64,000 nt of DNA. It comes from a gamma proteobacterium symbiont of Ctena orbiculata (GTDB lineage: Bacteria; Pseudomonadota; Gammaproteobacteria; Chromatiales; Chromatiaceae). The stretch spans positions 1 through 64,000 of the forward strand of contig NATV01000109.1 in the NCBI GenBank assembly GCA_003094535.1, read 5' to 3'. The notes under the pieces were generated by a model, which saw nothing but the letters and a program-made list of their open reading frames with translations, ran no database searches and was not told the origin of the DNA. Positions within the stretch are counted from its first letter, which is position 1. Every line of letters starts with the position of its first letter. The position numbers and the translations under genes are program-made. Below are positions 36,136 to 46,326 of this stretch, in pieces.

Positions 36136-37305
36136 ATGGAGATACCCGGCACTAAAATCGTATTACCTCTCCCGACTGCCGAGCCGGGCAAATCCCTTTT
36201 ACAGCAACTGCAACCCGGCCAGATTCTGCAGGGGACTGCGTTGAGTCAAAACATGGACGGCACGATCCGGCTGCAGATCGGTGTCACCCGTTTGATCGCC
36301 CAAACCACATTGAATGTACCTGCCGGCCAAGCGCTAACCCTGCAGGTAGAAAAGACCGGCAAACTGCCTGAATTGAGGGTGCTGACCCTTCCCAGTCTGG
36401 AAGAGATGAAAGCAAGTGCGCTGAAACAGGTATTGCCCCGACAGCAGCCGTTACCCGGGCTGTTCAGATTATTGACCCAGGTTGCCACCGATACAAGTCG
36501 CCCCGGTCAGTCACCGCCTCCTGCGGTACAGCAGGCGGTGCAGAATCTGTTACAGCGGATCATTCCGCTTGATCAACCAGGCTTCAAGACGCAACTCCTG
36601 CAGGCGCTGCAGCTGAGTGGCATACAGACGGAGGCCCAGTTGGTCAGGCAACAGGTGGAAGCCAACGATTTCAAGGTCAACCTGCTCCGGCTCATCGGCT
36701 TGATTAAACCGTTGATAACCACTACCCCGAACCAGGTCAATCAAACGCTTGCCATGCAGCAGCAGCTGTTCAATCCCTCGCCGCCGCCTGCTGCGGCACC
36801 ACAGCCCGCCACCCCGCAGGAGACAAGCCCCACCACCAGGCTGCTGTTGGAGTTGTTCAAGCAGTTGGACGGCGCCATTGCACGGATTCAGACAAACCAG
36901 CTCAGTTCACTGCCAGCGGCAGACGACAGTTCGCGCCAGGTATGGCAGTTTGAGCTGCCCATACGCCAGGAAAACAGCTTCGACCTTTTTCATTTCAGGA
37001 TCGGTCGCGACACCACAAACAAAGGCAGTGACATCGAGACCAGCTGGAACCTTACGCTGCATATGAGCCTGGCACCGCTGGGCCCAATGAGAGTGAGGCT
37101 GTCCCTTGTCGATGAAACCATCTCCACCACTATTTGGTCTGAGAAAGCGGATACTGCGAAACTGGTCAGCCGGCATCTCGACAAGCTTCGAGCCGGCCTC
37201 GAGTCGACCGGTTTGCAGGTTAACAAACTGGAAGCCTTCCAGGGCATGGCCAGGATTGAGAATGAACTACCCAGCGAACAATCGCTGCTGAACGAAAAGG
37301 CATGA
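36136..37305 (+). CDS. fliK: flagellar hook-length control protein (FliK-like)
   Basis: From ATG 36136 the protein has 389 residues. Its N-terminal and middle parts are rich in Gln, Pro and Leu, as in secreted ruler proteins. Residues about 300-375 form the C-terminal Flg_hook domain (WNLTLHMSLAPLGPMRVRLSL, TTIWSEKADTAKLVSRHLDKL, LESTGLQVNKLE). FliK measures hook length and switches FlhB specificity. An ATGA overlap links it to the next gene, a FlhB C-terminal domain protein. The longer frame to 35923 overlaps the divergent gene and is rejected. It may be a paralogue of a main fliK outside the window. Confidence 0.82.
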   Translation: MEIPGTKIVLPLPTAEPGKSLLQQLQPGQILQGTALSQNMDGTIRLQIGVTRLIAQTTLNVPAGQALTLQVEKTGKLPELRVLTLPSLEEMKASALKQVLPRQQPLPGLFRLLTQVATDTSRPGQSPPPAVQQAVQNLLQRIIPLDQPGFKTQLLQALQLSGIQTEAQLVRQQVEANDFKVNLLRLIGLIKPLITTTPNQVNQTLAMQQQLFNPSPPPAAAPQPATPQETSPTTRLLLELFKQLDGAIARIQTNQLSSLPAADDSSRQVWQFELPIRQENSFDLFHFRIGRDTTNKGSDIETSWNLTLHMSLAPLGPMRVRLSLVDETISTTIWSEKADTAKLVSRHLDKLRAGLESTGLQVNKLEAFQGMARIENELPSEQSLLNEKA

Positions 37306-37598
37306 CTGACGATTACCAAGCCAAAGAGTCCGATCTTGCCATTGCCTTGAAATACGATGGAGAAAATGCGCCGCGTCTGACTGCCAAGGGAAGAGGAGAT
37401 CTGGCGGACAGAATTCTCGCCCTGGCGGAGGAGCATGAGGTCCCATTGCACGAAGATGCGGAACTGGCAGCCCTGCTTTCACAAATTCCGCTGGGTGATG
37501 AGATACCTGAATCTCTCTATCGAGCGGTCGCTGAGGTGATCGCCTTTGCCTACCTGCTTTCCGGCAAACTGCCCCCTGGATACGATGATGCCTATTGA
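37302..37598 (+). CDS. flhX: FlhB C-terminal-domain protein (FlhX type)
   Basis: The 98 residues match the cytoplasmic C-terminal part of FlhB/YscU after the self-cleavage site: AIALKYDGENAPRLTAKG, ILALAEEHEVPLHEDAEL, LLSQIPLGDEIPESLYRAVAEVIAFAYLLSG. Membrane domain and NPTH cleavage motif are absent. Small FlhX proteins of this kind in other flagellates can stand in for the cleaved FlhB domain. Adjacent to the FliK-like gene, which would be its functional partner in export switching. Confidence 0.87.
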   Translation: MTDDYQAKESDLAIALKYDGENAPRLTAKGRGDLADRILALAEEHEVPLHEDAELAALLSQIPLGDEIPESLYRAVAEVIAFAYLLSGKLPPGYDDAY

Positions 37599-37626
37599 AG
37601 GTCAAAGCAACACAGGAAGAGAACGA

Positions 37627-37908
37627 ATGAAAAGTTTGACAATAGGATTGACACTGCTGCTGGTTATTATTTCATTTCCACCACTGCAGGCCGAAGAGCG
37701 CGCGACTCAAGAGCAAACGTTAAAATCCCCAATGACGACGTCGAAACATACAAAGCAGTACAGCAGTCAACCCTTGAATCCGACCCAGCGCAGCCGTAAA
37801 TGCGCCATCTATTCAGGCGTCTGCCCAATGGGCAGCATGGCAAAGGTGGGTGACTACTGCATCTGCCATACCCCGTCCGGCCCGATCCATGGGGTTGTGA
37901 TTCCCTAG
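37627..37908 (+). CDS. small secreted Cys-rich protein, unknown function
   Basis: The 93-residue product has a signal peptide (LTIGLTLLLVIISFPPLQA), a polar Ser/Thr/Gln linker, and a conserved-looking C-terminal module with four cysteines (CAIYSGVCPMGS...GDYCICHTPSGPIHG). The C-x6-CPM and C-x-C-x-TP-GP-G pattern suggests a small disulfide-bonded or metal-binding fold. AGGAAGAGAACG before ATG 37627 is a good ribosome site. It follows flhX by 28 bases, so may be co-expressed, though a flagellar role is not shown. Confidence 0.75.
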   Translation: MKSLTIGLTLLLVIISFPPLQAEERATQEQTLKSPMTTSKHTKQYSSQPLNPTQRSRKCAIYSGVCPMGSMAKVGDYCICHTPSGPIHGVVIP

Positions 37909-37972
37909 GTCGGTCGCCCTAGCTAAGCTTGATTTGGATTGTCTCCACCCGTTTCAGGCCTGCAGATCAGGA

Positions 37973-38400
37973 CTATTTTTCCCTTTGTGAACGCTCGTCA
38001 CTCTCTTTTTGTTCGCGTCGGTCAGCAATCTTCTGTTCCTGTTCGCGAAAACGATCGACGGCCTTGTTCAAGGCCTGGCTGCGGCTGTGATTTTTTTCCA
38101 TACACGCTTTGAGCTGGTGTGGTTGTCGAGACTGGCGGCCACCACTTCCTGCTGTTGATCGATAGCCGCGTCCAGTTTGGCGAGAAACGCACGGTACTCC
38201 TGCAGTTGAGTAGCACTCATCCCCTCCGCCGCCATCTGCTTAAAGCGCTCGAGGTACTCCTGATGGTATTGCTTCAGCTGCTCCAGCTTCGCTTCCTCCT
38301 GGCGCAGATTTTTTTTTGCCTGCCCCATGATGCGCGCCGCTTTCTGCTCTTTCGAGTGGGCAAATCGTTGTACGGGCTTGAGTCGCTTTGACGGGGACAT
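37973..38400 (-). CDS. fliJ: flagellar protein FliJ, frame broken at a run of seven A
   Basis: FliJ is the coiled-coil stalk of the flagellar export ATPase complex. Residues 1-104 are read from ATG 38400 (MSPSKRLKPVQRFAHSKEQ ... SSKRVWKK); the frame then ends at 38068. Re-reading one base back at the A7 run (top-strand T 38091-38097) continues as NHSRSQALNKAVDRF, then REQEQKIADRREQKESDE, to a TAG at 37973, a proper FliJ C terminus, total about 142 residues. One base is missing, or -1 slippage at A7 restores the protein. It lies 14 bases after fliI. Confidence 0.85.
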
Positions 38401-38414
38401 GATCTAGATTCCGC

Positions 38415-39830
38415 TTAATCCTCAATAGGTTGGGGCAGGCTCAGCCCCTCCGGGAGTTCAACATCACTGACATCCTCCGCGGGAAACAGGGCTTCCAGGT
38501 CCTCAAGGCTCTGCTCTAGGGTGACCCGCGTATACATATCCTGGCGGAGAAATTGACTTAACGCTGGCATTGCGGAGATAGCGATATCAATCTGTTCATC
38601 ACTACCGGCTTCGTAGGCGCCAACACTGATCAAGTCTCTGTTTTGTTGATACACGGAGTAGAGATGTTTGAAGGAACGCGCGGCTTCCTGATGACTGTAG
38701 TTGGTTACGTCATTCATCGCGCGACTGATGGAGGCTTCGATATCGATTGCGGGGTAGTGTCCCGCATCCGCCAGACGGCGTGAGAGCACGAAGTGGCCAT
38801 CGAGAATCGCCCGCGCCGCATCGGCAATGGGATCGTTTTGATCGTTACCTTCGGTCAACACCGTATAGAAAGCGGTGATCGAGCCGCCGCCCTTATCCCC
38901 GTTCCCGGCCCTTTCCACCAGCTGCGGCATTTTGGCGAAAACGGAGGGCGGATAGCCCTTGGTAGCAGGAGGCTCATGGATCGCCAGTGCAATCTCACGC
39001 TGAGCCTGGGCAAATCGTGTCAGGGAGTCCATGAGCAGTAATACATGCTTGCCCTGTTCACGGAAACTTTCAGCGATGCTGGTGGCCAGCATGGCGCCAT
39101 GGATGCGCCTCAGGGGAGGATTGTCAGCGGGCACCGCAACCACCACAGCCCGTTTCAGACCCTCTTTGCCGAGGATATTCTCGACGAACTCCTTGACCTC
39201 CCGGCCACGTTCGCCGATCAGGGCCACCACCGTGACATCCGCATTGGTATAGCGGGTCATCATTCCCAGCAGCACACTCTTGCCGACGCCGGAGCCGGCA
39301 AACAGTCCCAGGCGCTGACCACGCCCGACGCTTAGCAGGGCGTTGATGGCGCGCACACCCACATCCAGCGGTTCGCGGATCGGGGTTCTTGCCAGGGGGT
39401 TGAATGTCCTCCCTGTCAACGGTCGATGTTCATCGCTGTGGATCGCACCAAAACCATCCAGGGGCTTGCCCGCGCCGTCGATGACCCGCCCGAGCAGTTG
39501 TTCCCCCACCACCGCTTCACAAACCCGACCGGTGGGGATGACGCGCGCCCCCTGCTCCAGGCCCTGAATATTGCCCGTGGGCATCAGATAGAGGCTCTCT
39601 TCGCCGAAGCCGACGACCTCGGCCTCGATGTGGGTGCCGTTGCTGCTGACCACATCGCACTGTCCGCCGATGGCGGCGCGGCAGCCGATCGCCTCGAGTG
39701 TCAATCCGACCATCCGGGTGAGACGTCCTTCCACCACCAATCCACGATCACCGCCGAGCCTGTCCTGATACTGGCGCAGTCTTTCCGCCCAGATCGGTTG
39801 TCGCTCTACGTTGATCGAATCTACTTTCAT
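38415..39830 (-). CDS. fliI: flagellar export ATPase FliI
   Basis: F1-beta-like ATPase of the flagellar type III export gate. The 471 residues have the N-terminal F1-like barrel, Walker [32 protein letters not shown], Walker [20 protein letters not shown] and the FliI/YscN region [19 protein letters not shown], with [15 protein letters not shown]. It lies 6 bases after fliH. All catalytic motifs are intact. Confidence 0.97.
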   Translation of the reverse strand: MKVDSINVERQPIWAERLRQYQDRLGGDRGLVVEGRLTRMVGLTLEAIGCRAAIGGQCDVVSSNGTHIEAEVVGFGEESLYLMPTGNIQGLEQGARVIPTGRVCEAVVGEQLLGRVIDGAGKPLDGFGAIHSDEHRPLTGRTFNPLARTPIREPLDVGVRAINALLSVGRGQRLGLFAGSGVGKSVLLGMMTRYTNADVTVVALIGERGREVKEFVENILGKEGLKRAVVVAVPADNPPLRRIHGAMLATSIAESFREQGKHVLLLMDSLTRFAQAQREIALAIHEPPATKGYPPSVFAKMPQLVERAGNGDKGGGSITAFYTVLTEGNDQNDPIADAARAILDGHFVLSRRLADAGHYPAIDIEASISRAMNDVTNYSHQEAARSFKHLYSVYQQNRDLISVGAYEAGSDEQIDIAISAMPALSQFLRQDMYTRVTLEQSLEDLEALFPAEDVSDVELPEGLSLPQPIED

Positions 39831-39836
39831 CGCCGT

Positions 39837-40520
39837 CTACTCGCTAGCTTGATCGTCCACCGAGCGGGCTCCAGCCAGCAGCGGGGCGATGAGTGTGGCA
39901 AGACGGGACTCCAGGGTACCGTCGATCTGCGAGGTGTCGGAGATAACCTTGCAGCCGCCGCGGTTGATCACCGGATCCTCGATCAGGTTCCATCCCACCT
40001 CGTTGTCTCCCAGGGCGTAGACTTCACGAATCAGCTCGGCATCCTCGGGATGGAGCAGCAGGCGCACGTTGTTGGATGAGACCGGCAGCACCGAGAGCGC
40101 TTCACGCACCACGCCGACGATCAGGTTCGGATCGCTCTTCACCTCCCGGCGCAAAAGCTGTTTGACGATCGCAATCACCAGGTTCAACAGCTCCTTCTCC
40201 ACCCGGTTGTCTAGATCCCTGAGCGGCTGCTCGAAATGGGAGAACAGTTTATCCAGGTGAGCGGTATAGTGCTGAAGATCGCGCTGGGCCTGCGCCAATC
40301 CCTCCTTGTGGCCGAACTCAAAGCCCTCCTGCTTACCCTTCTCGAAGCCCTCCTCGTAGGCCTGCTTTTGAATCTCCTGCAGGGCGCCTGCGGTTGGTGG
40401 CGCACCCGGTGGCTGCAGGGTGCGCTGTGGCCCCACCTTGCCATCGCTCATGTCCGGCGGCAGCCACTGCATGACCTGGGCAACCTGTTGCTCCTTGTCT
40501 TTATCAGACGAACTCTTCAC
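39837..40520 (-). CDS. fliH: flagellar assembly protein FliH
   Basis: FliH binds and restrains FliI. From the GTG at 40520 the product is 227 residues: a short acidic start (VKSSSDKDKEQQ), the glycine-repeat helix typical of FliH (AYEEGFEKGKQEGFEFGHKEG, GxxxG pattern), then an E-type-stator domain (NLVIAIVKQLLRREV, VREALSVLPVSSNNVRLLLHP, NRGGCKVISDTSQIDGTLESR). The GTG overlaps the fliG end; a start at the MQWLPPDMSDG methionine is an alternative. The longer frame to 40601 lies in fliG. Confidence 0.92.
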   Translation of the reverse strand: MKSSSDKDKEQQVAQVMQWLPPDMSDGKVGPQRTLQPPGAPPTAGALQEIQKQAYEEGFEKGKQEGFEFGHKEGLAQAQRDLQHYTAHLDKLFSHFEQPLRDLDNRVEKELLNLVIAIVKQLLRREVKSDPNLIVGVVREALSVLPVSSNNVRLLLHPEDAELIREVYALGDNEVGWNLIEDPVINRGGCKVISDTSQIDGTLESRLATLIAPLLAGARSVDDQASE

Positions 40521-41556
40521 CGCCGCCTCCGAGCATAATCTCACCGGCATCTGCCAGGCGACGCGCAACGACCAGGATCTCTTTCTGTGCTGCTTCAACA
40601 TCGCTCAGCTTGGCGGGTGCGGCCGCTTCCAGATCATCCTTCAGCATCTCCGCGGCGCGCTTCGACATATTCTTGAAAATCTTCTCTTTCAGCACTTCAT
40701 CGGCTCCGCGCAGGGCGAGCAGCAACTGTTCGGTGCTCACCTCGCGCAGCAGGCTCTGGATGCCCCGATCATCGACGTCGATGAGGTTCTCGAAGACAAA
40801 CATATTGTCCTGCAGCTCCTGTCCCAGGTCGCTGTCGAGTTCGATGATCTCCTCCATCAGCTTGCTCTCAACCGCACCGTCGAGCATGTTGAGTATCTCC
40901 GCGGCTGTCTTGACCCCGCCCAGGCTGGACGATTTGACGTTGGTGGCGCCGGAGAACTGTTTCTCGAGTATCTCATCGAGCTCCTGCAACGCGGCGGGCT
41001 GAATGCCGTCCAGGGTTGCGATGCGCATGATCACGTCGGTACGTACCCGCTCGGGAAACTGGCTGACCACCTGGGCCGCCTGATCCGACTCGAGAAACGA
41101 GAGCACGATGGCGATGATCTGCGGATGCTCGAGGCGAATCAGTTCGGCGATCGCCCGCGGATCCATCCACTTCAACTGCTCGAGTCCCTTGCTGTTGCGC
41201 CCAAGCAGAATGCGGTCTATCACACCACCCGCCTTGTCCTCGCCCAGGGCATTGGTCAGCATGTTGCGGATATATTCGTCGGAGCCGAGACCCAGCGCGG
41301 TCTGCTTCTCCAAGGTGGAGACAAACTGGCGCATCACCGCTTCCATCTGATCGGTGGTGACGTCGGTCAGCGTCGCCATTGCCAGGCCGACATCCTGCAC
41401 CTCTTTCGGGCCCATGTGCCGCAACAGTTCGGCGGCATCCTTCTCCCCGAGCGCAAGCAGCAGGATGGCAGAGCGGGCAACGCCGCCGATCTTGGCGACC
41501 TCAGAGCTCTGGTCGGGGGCTGCCTGTTTGGTTTTTGCTGCCTGCTTATCTGCCAT
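40504..41556 (-). CDS. fliG: flagellar motor switch protein FliG
   Basis: Rotor protein transmitting stator torque and switching. The 350 residues contain FliG_N (SAILLLALGEKDAAELL), the middle EHPQ motif in RLEHPQIIAIVLSFLE, and the C-terminal torque helix (DDRGIQSLLREV, LALRGADEVLKEKIF) with the conserved charged residues in the usual positions. It overlaps the fliF end by 11 bases and the fliH start. Confidence 0.97.
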   Translation of the reverse strand: MADKQAAKTKQAAPDQSSEVAKIGGVARSAILLLALGEKDAAELLRHMGPKEVQDVGLAMATLTDVTTDQMEAVMRQFVSTLEKQTALGLGSDEYIRNMLTNALGEDKAGGVIDRILLGRNSKGLEQLKWMDPRAIAELIRLEHPQIIAIVLSFLESDQAAQVVSQFPERVRTDVIMRIATLDGIQPAALQELDEILEKQFSGATNVKSSSLGGVKTAAEILNMLDGAVESKLMEEIIELDSDLGQELQDNMFVFENLIDVDDRGIQSLLREVSTEQLLLALRGADEVLKEKIFKNMSKRAAEMLKDDLEAAAPAKLSDVEAAQKEILVVARRLADAGEIMLGGGGEEFV

Positions 41557-43240
41557 CTTCTGCGATCCACTTCCTGACGACCTGTGCCACCCGTTTCGGA
41601 TCTTCCTCGATCATGTTGCGTGCGGCATCAAGGGTCTTCTCATAACTTCGCGGTCCGGGGAGATGGAGAGAGGCGTCATCTTCACCCAGTGCACCGATCG
41701 CACCACCGGGCACACCGCCACCCCCTTCCAGACTCCCGTTTGCACCACCCGCACCCATTGCACCGCCTGCAGCCGCAGCCACACCTTCCGGCATGGCCGG
41801 TTCTATCGCTACCTGCTTCACGAGGCGGGTCATAACCGGCTTTATCAATCCAAAGATTAGTAGCAGAGCCAGGATATAGCCACCAACCTGCCGTACCGTA
41901 TCCCAGAACCATGTCTCTTCCCACATCGGTATCTCCGGAAGCGGTTCCGGCGCCTCGGGCACGTAGAAGGCCTCGTCGATCACCTGAACACTGTCGCCGC
42001 GCTGCAGATCATAGCCGATCGCCTCCTTCACCAGGTTGGAGATCCGGGTAACCTCTTCGGCGGTACGCTCCACCGCCTCGACCGCTCCCTCCTCCGTGGT
42101 GCGATAGCGGTGGTTGACGACCACGGCGACGGAGAGTCGGCGCAGGCGACTGGTGGGCAGCCGAGTATGACTGATTGTCTTATCCAGCTCATAATTCCGC
42201 GTCGCCCGTTTACTCGAATTGACCGGTGTCGCATTCTCCGCTGCACCGCCGGCGCCGGCCAGTTGTGGTGATGTGGCCGCGGCCGGCGGTTGATTGGAGA
42301 GCGCGCCAGGCACACCCTGGACCTCGCTCAACACCGATTGCTGTTCGTTGACCTGTTCCGAGCGCAGCGCCGTGGCATCCGGGTTGAAATACTCCTGTGT
42401 CTTCTCCACATAGGTGAAATCGACATCCGCGGTGACCTCCGCGCGCAGGTTCTCCCGCCCCAGCATCGGAGCGAGGATATCCTCGATGCGCTGCTTGTAG
42501 TGATTCTCGAGCTCCCGCGTGTACTCGAACTGGCTGCTGGTCAGCTCCATCTCCCGGGAGTCGTCCTTGCTGCTCAGGAGACGCCCCTTGTGGTCTACCA
42601 CGGTCACCTTGGAAACCTCCAGTTCCGGTACGCTGGATGCAACCAGGTGAGTGATCGCCTCGACCTGCCCCTTCTCCAGGTTTCTTCCGGAGTAGAGTTT
42701 CAGCACGACCGACGCACTGGGGAATTTCCGCTTGCGTATGAACACCGATTGCTTCGGGTTCGCCAGGTGGACCCTTGCGCTCTCGACACTGGCCAGGGTC
42801 ATGATGGTGCGGGCCAGCTCACCCTCTATGGCGCGCTGATAGCGGGCCGACTCAACCAGACGACTGGTGGAAAACCCGGTATCCTCCTGCATCAACTCGA
42901 AGCCGGTTGAACCGGTCTGCGGCAATCCCTGGCCGGCAAGTTTCATCCGCGCCTGCTGCAGGGCGCTGCTGGGTACCATTACGATGCCGTTGCTCTGATC
43001 GATCTCGTATTTTATGCCCGCCTGTTGCAGGGCCTGGGCAATCTCGATGGCGTCCTTGTGGGAGAGGTTGCCGTAGAGCGGGCTGTAGCTGGGTTCCTGG
43101 GTCCATAGCACCACCGCGAATCCCAACGCGACGCTCGCGGCAAATCCCACCAACACGGCAAATATGCGCAGCGTGGGATTAGTTTGGAGTCTATTCCTTA
43201 CCTGGATCTCAGTCGTGGTCTCGGTTGCTGTCTCTGCCAT
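41546..43240 (-). CDS. fliF: flagellar MS-ring protein FliF
   Basis: Inner-membrane ring that nucleates flagellar assembly. The 564 residues have membrane helices near 27-48 and 465-485, the YscJ/FliF periplasmic repeats (SPLYGNLSHKDAIEIAQAL, GIKYEIDQSNGIVMVPSS, TGFELMQEDTGFSTSRLVE, QRAIEGELARTIMTLASVESARVHL), and a Gly/Ala-rich C-terminal linker before the FliG-binding tail (KTLDAARNMIEEDPKRVAQVV). Complete. Confidence 0.97.
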   Translation of the reverse strand: MAETATETTTEIQVRNRLQTNPTLRIFAVLVGFAASVALGFAVVLWTQEPSYSPLYGNLSHKDAIEIAQALQQAGIKYEIDQSNGIVMVPSSALQQARMKLAGQGLPQTGSTGFELMQEDTGFSTSRLVESARYQRAIEGELARTIMTLASVESARVHLANPKQSVFIRKRKFPSASVVLKLYSGRNLEKGQVEAITHLVASSVPELEVSKVTVVDHKGRLLSSKDDSREMELTSSQFEYTRELENHYKQRIEDILAPMLGRENLRAEVTADVDFTYVEKTQEYFNPDATALRSEQVNEQQSVLSEVQGVPGALSNQPPAAATSPQLAGAGGAAENATPVNSSKRATRNYELDKTISHTRLPTSRLRRLSVAVVVNHRYRTTEEGAVEAVERTAEEVTRISNLVKEAIGYDLQRGDSVQVIDEAFYVPEAPEPLPEIPMWEETWFWDTVRQVGGYILALLLIFGLIKPVMTRLVKQVAIEPAMPEGVAAAAGGAMGAGGANGSLEGGGGVPGGAIGALGEDDASLHLPGPRSYEKTLDAARNMIEEDPKRVAQVVRKWIAEDGR

Positions 43241-43263
43241 TTTTTGCCTTCTTTATTAATAAT

Positions 43264-43584
43264 TTAAATTGGCATGTTCATTACGTCTTTATACGCTTCG
43301 ACGAGCTTGTTGCGCACCTGCACCATGGCCTCGAAGGAGAGACTCGACTTCTGTGCCGCAATCATCACCTGGGCCAGATCCATATCACCCTCACCGGTTT
43401 CAAAGGCGCTGCGCAGTGCACTGGCCTCCTTTTGCGCGGAATTGACATGGTCGATCGACTGCTTCAGGAGTTCACCGAAATCGTTCCCGGCGCTCTCCGA
43501 TGCCTGGGCCGATCTATTGGCGGCCTGGGCCGACATCACCCGCATCTGGGCCAGGACTTGATCAATGTTCATGTTGTCACTCAT
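43264..43584 (-). CDS. fliE: flagellar hook-basal body protein FliE
   Basis: Small rod-proximal protein linking MS ring and rod. The 106 residues carry the family box FGELLKQSIDHVNSAQKEASAL and the C-terminal AAQKSSLSFEAMVQVRNKLVEAYKDVMNMPI. First gene of fliE-F-G-H-I-J, behind a good sigma-54 promoter at 43624-43639. Confidence 0.96.
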   Translation of the reverse strand: MSDNMNIDQVLAQMRVMSAQAANRSAQASESAGNDFGELLKQSIDHVNSAQKEASALRSAFETGEGDMDLAQVMIAAQKSSLSFEAMVQVRNKLVEAYKDVMNMPI

Positions 43585-43623
43585 CGTTCACTTCCCGTTT
43601 AATCAACAACTCACCTTATTCCA

Positions 43624-43639
43624 TGCAGTTTTCGTACCA
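43624..43639 (-). promoter_or_regulatory. sigma-54 (-24/-12) promoter of the fliE operon
   Basis: On the minus strand TGGTACG-AAAA-CTGCA fits the sigma-54 consensus TGGCACG-N4-TTGCA with two mismatches and intact GG and GC at -24/-12. It lies between fleR stop and fliE start; the start point would be about 30 bases upstream of fliE. FleR is the expected activator. Confidence 0.75.
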
Positions 43640-43641
43640 GC

Positions 43642-44979
<1,338 letters not shown>

Positions 44980-44983
<4 letters not shown>

Positions 44984-46212
44984 GACAGGCTCCTCAACTC
45001 AGGATATTTTTTTACGGCTGTTCTTCGTTCACCCACCATCACCGGTTGCAGATCGCTCTTTCTCAGGGCAATTGGAAATCGCAGATGGAACAGGGCTCCA
45101 CCTTGATCCGAGCGCCCACAACTGATCTCACCGCCATGGTTCAGGACAAGATTCTGGACCACGGCCAATCCCAGACCGGTACCGCCGTTGCGGGTGGTGA
45201 AGAAGGGATCGAAAATGTGTTGTTCCAGCTCGACAGGAATACCTCTGCCGTCATCGGCCACATCGAGCTCGATATCCGCATTCACCCGCAGCGAGAACCG
45301 AATCAGGCTGGCACCCTGTTGAACGGCATTCTCCAGCAGATTGCCGAGCAGCCCCAGCAGGGCATCTTCGCGGCCCACCATGATGGCGCGCCCCCTGCTC
45401 TGATCATCGATTTGGAGCTTGACTTCGGCAGCTTTGAGTTGCTGTTCGGCAGACGTGGCAAACCTTTTCACTAAAACGCCGAGAGCGAGTCGGGTTTCAC
45501 CCGCATCCGCACCCCGGGCAAAGAGTAAGATGTCATGAATTTGACGTTCCATATGCTGTAGACGGTCACGTAACTTGGCGGTGAACTGATGGCGCCGTTC
45601 GCTGCTCAAGCCATCATTGGCGAGATGGGATACATAGAGCAGTGCGGTGCTCAATGGCGTACGCATCTGGTGGGCCAGTTGCGCCGACATTTCACCCATC
45701 GCACTCAACCTTTCACGTCGGTTCAACCGCTCCTGTAGACCACGTGTCTCAGTCACATCGAGCAGCACCAGAATGCGTCCGGGGGTCTGTTCAAGGCGGT
45801 TGGATGAGAGGGTAAGTACGCGGCCGTTGCTCAGCCTCAGCTCGCTGCCGGCCAGATCGCTGCTCACGACGCTGGCACGCATGATATCCGGCCATAAATC
45901 GAGTTCCCGGATGGCGCCGAGCAGTCTTACCGCAGCGGGATTGAACTCCCGAACACGCTCCTCGCCATCCAGCCGTATGACAGCGGCCGGCAGGGTCTCG
46001 AGCAGTCGCTCGAGACGATCCGCCAGGCGCTCTTTTTCCGCCAGCTGCACCATCCGCTCGCTGCGTGCGGCTGCCAGCTCCTGACTCAACTCGAGAACCT
46101 GCGCCTGGAGCTGTTGATAGGAGCCGGTCAGCTCTTCCGAGAGCTGGTTAAACAGATTGAACGCCGATTCCAAGGCATGCTGTCTGTCAGCGAGAGATGG
46201 CTTGGGTGACAC
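44980..46212 (-). CDS. fleS: flagellar sensor histidine kinase FleS/FlrB
   Basis: Cytoplasmic kinase that phosphorylates FleR. From the GTG at 46212 it is 410 residues: a coiled coil (to about 80), a PAS domain (ETLPAAVIRLDGEERVREFN), the H-box SAQLAHQMRTPLSTAL, and the ATPase boxes LLGNLLENAVQQGA, DVADDGRGIP and GGTGLGLAVVQ. GAGG lies 9 bases before the GTG; a TTG at 46254 is the alternative. No membrane helix, as in FleS. A sigma-54 promoter lies just upstream. Confidence 0.93.
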
Positions 46213-46258
46213 GTGATTCGGCCTCTGCGGTTGGTTTTGTGAACACACTACCAACTTC

Positions 46259-46273
46259 GCAATATACGTGCCG
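46259..46273 (-). promoter_or_regulatory. sigma-54 (-24/-12) promoter of fleSR
   Basis: On the minus strand CGGCACG-TATA-TTGCG matches TGGCACG-N4-TTGCW almost perfectly. The start point would lie near 46247, about 35 bases before the fleS GTG. FleQ, encoded directly upstream, is the expected enhancer-binding activator. Confidence 0.8.
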
Positions 46274-46326
46274 AATTTACGTTATCTTAATAATCAATGA
46301 GTTAGCTGGCTTGATTACCGGTCGCG

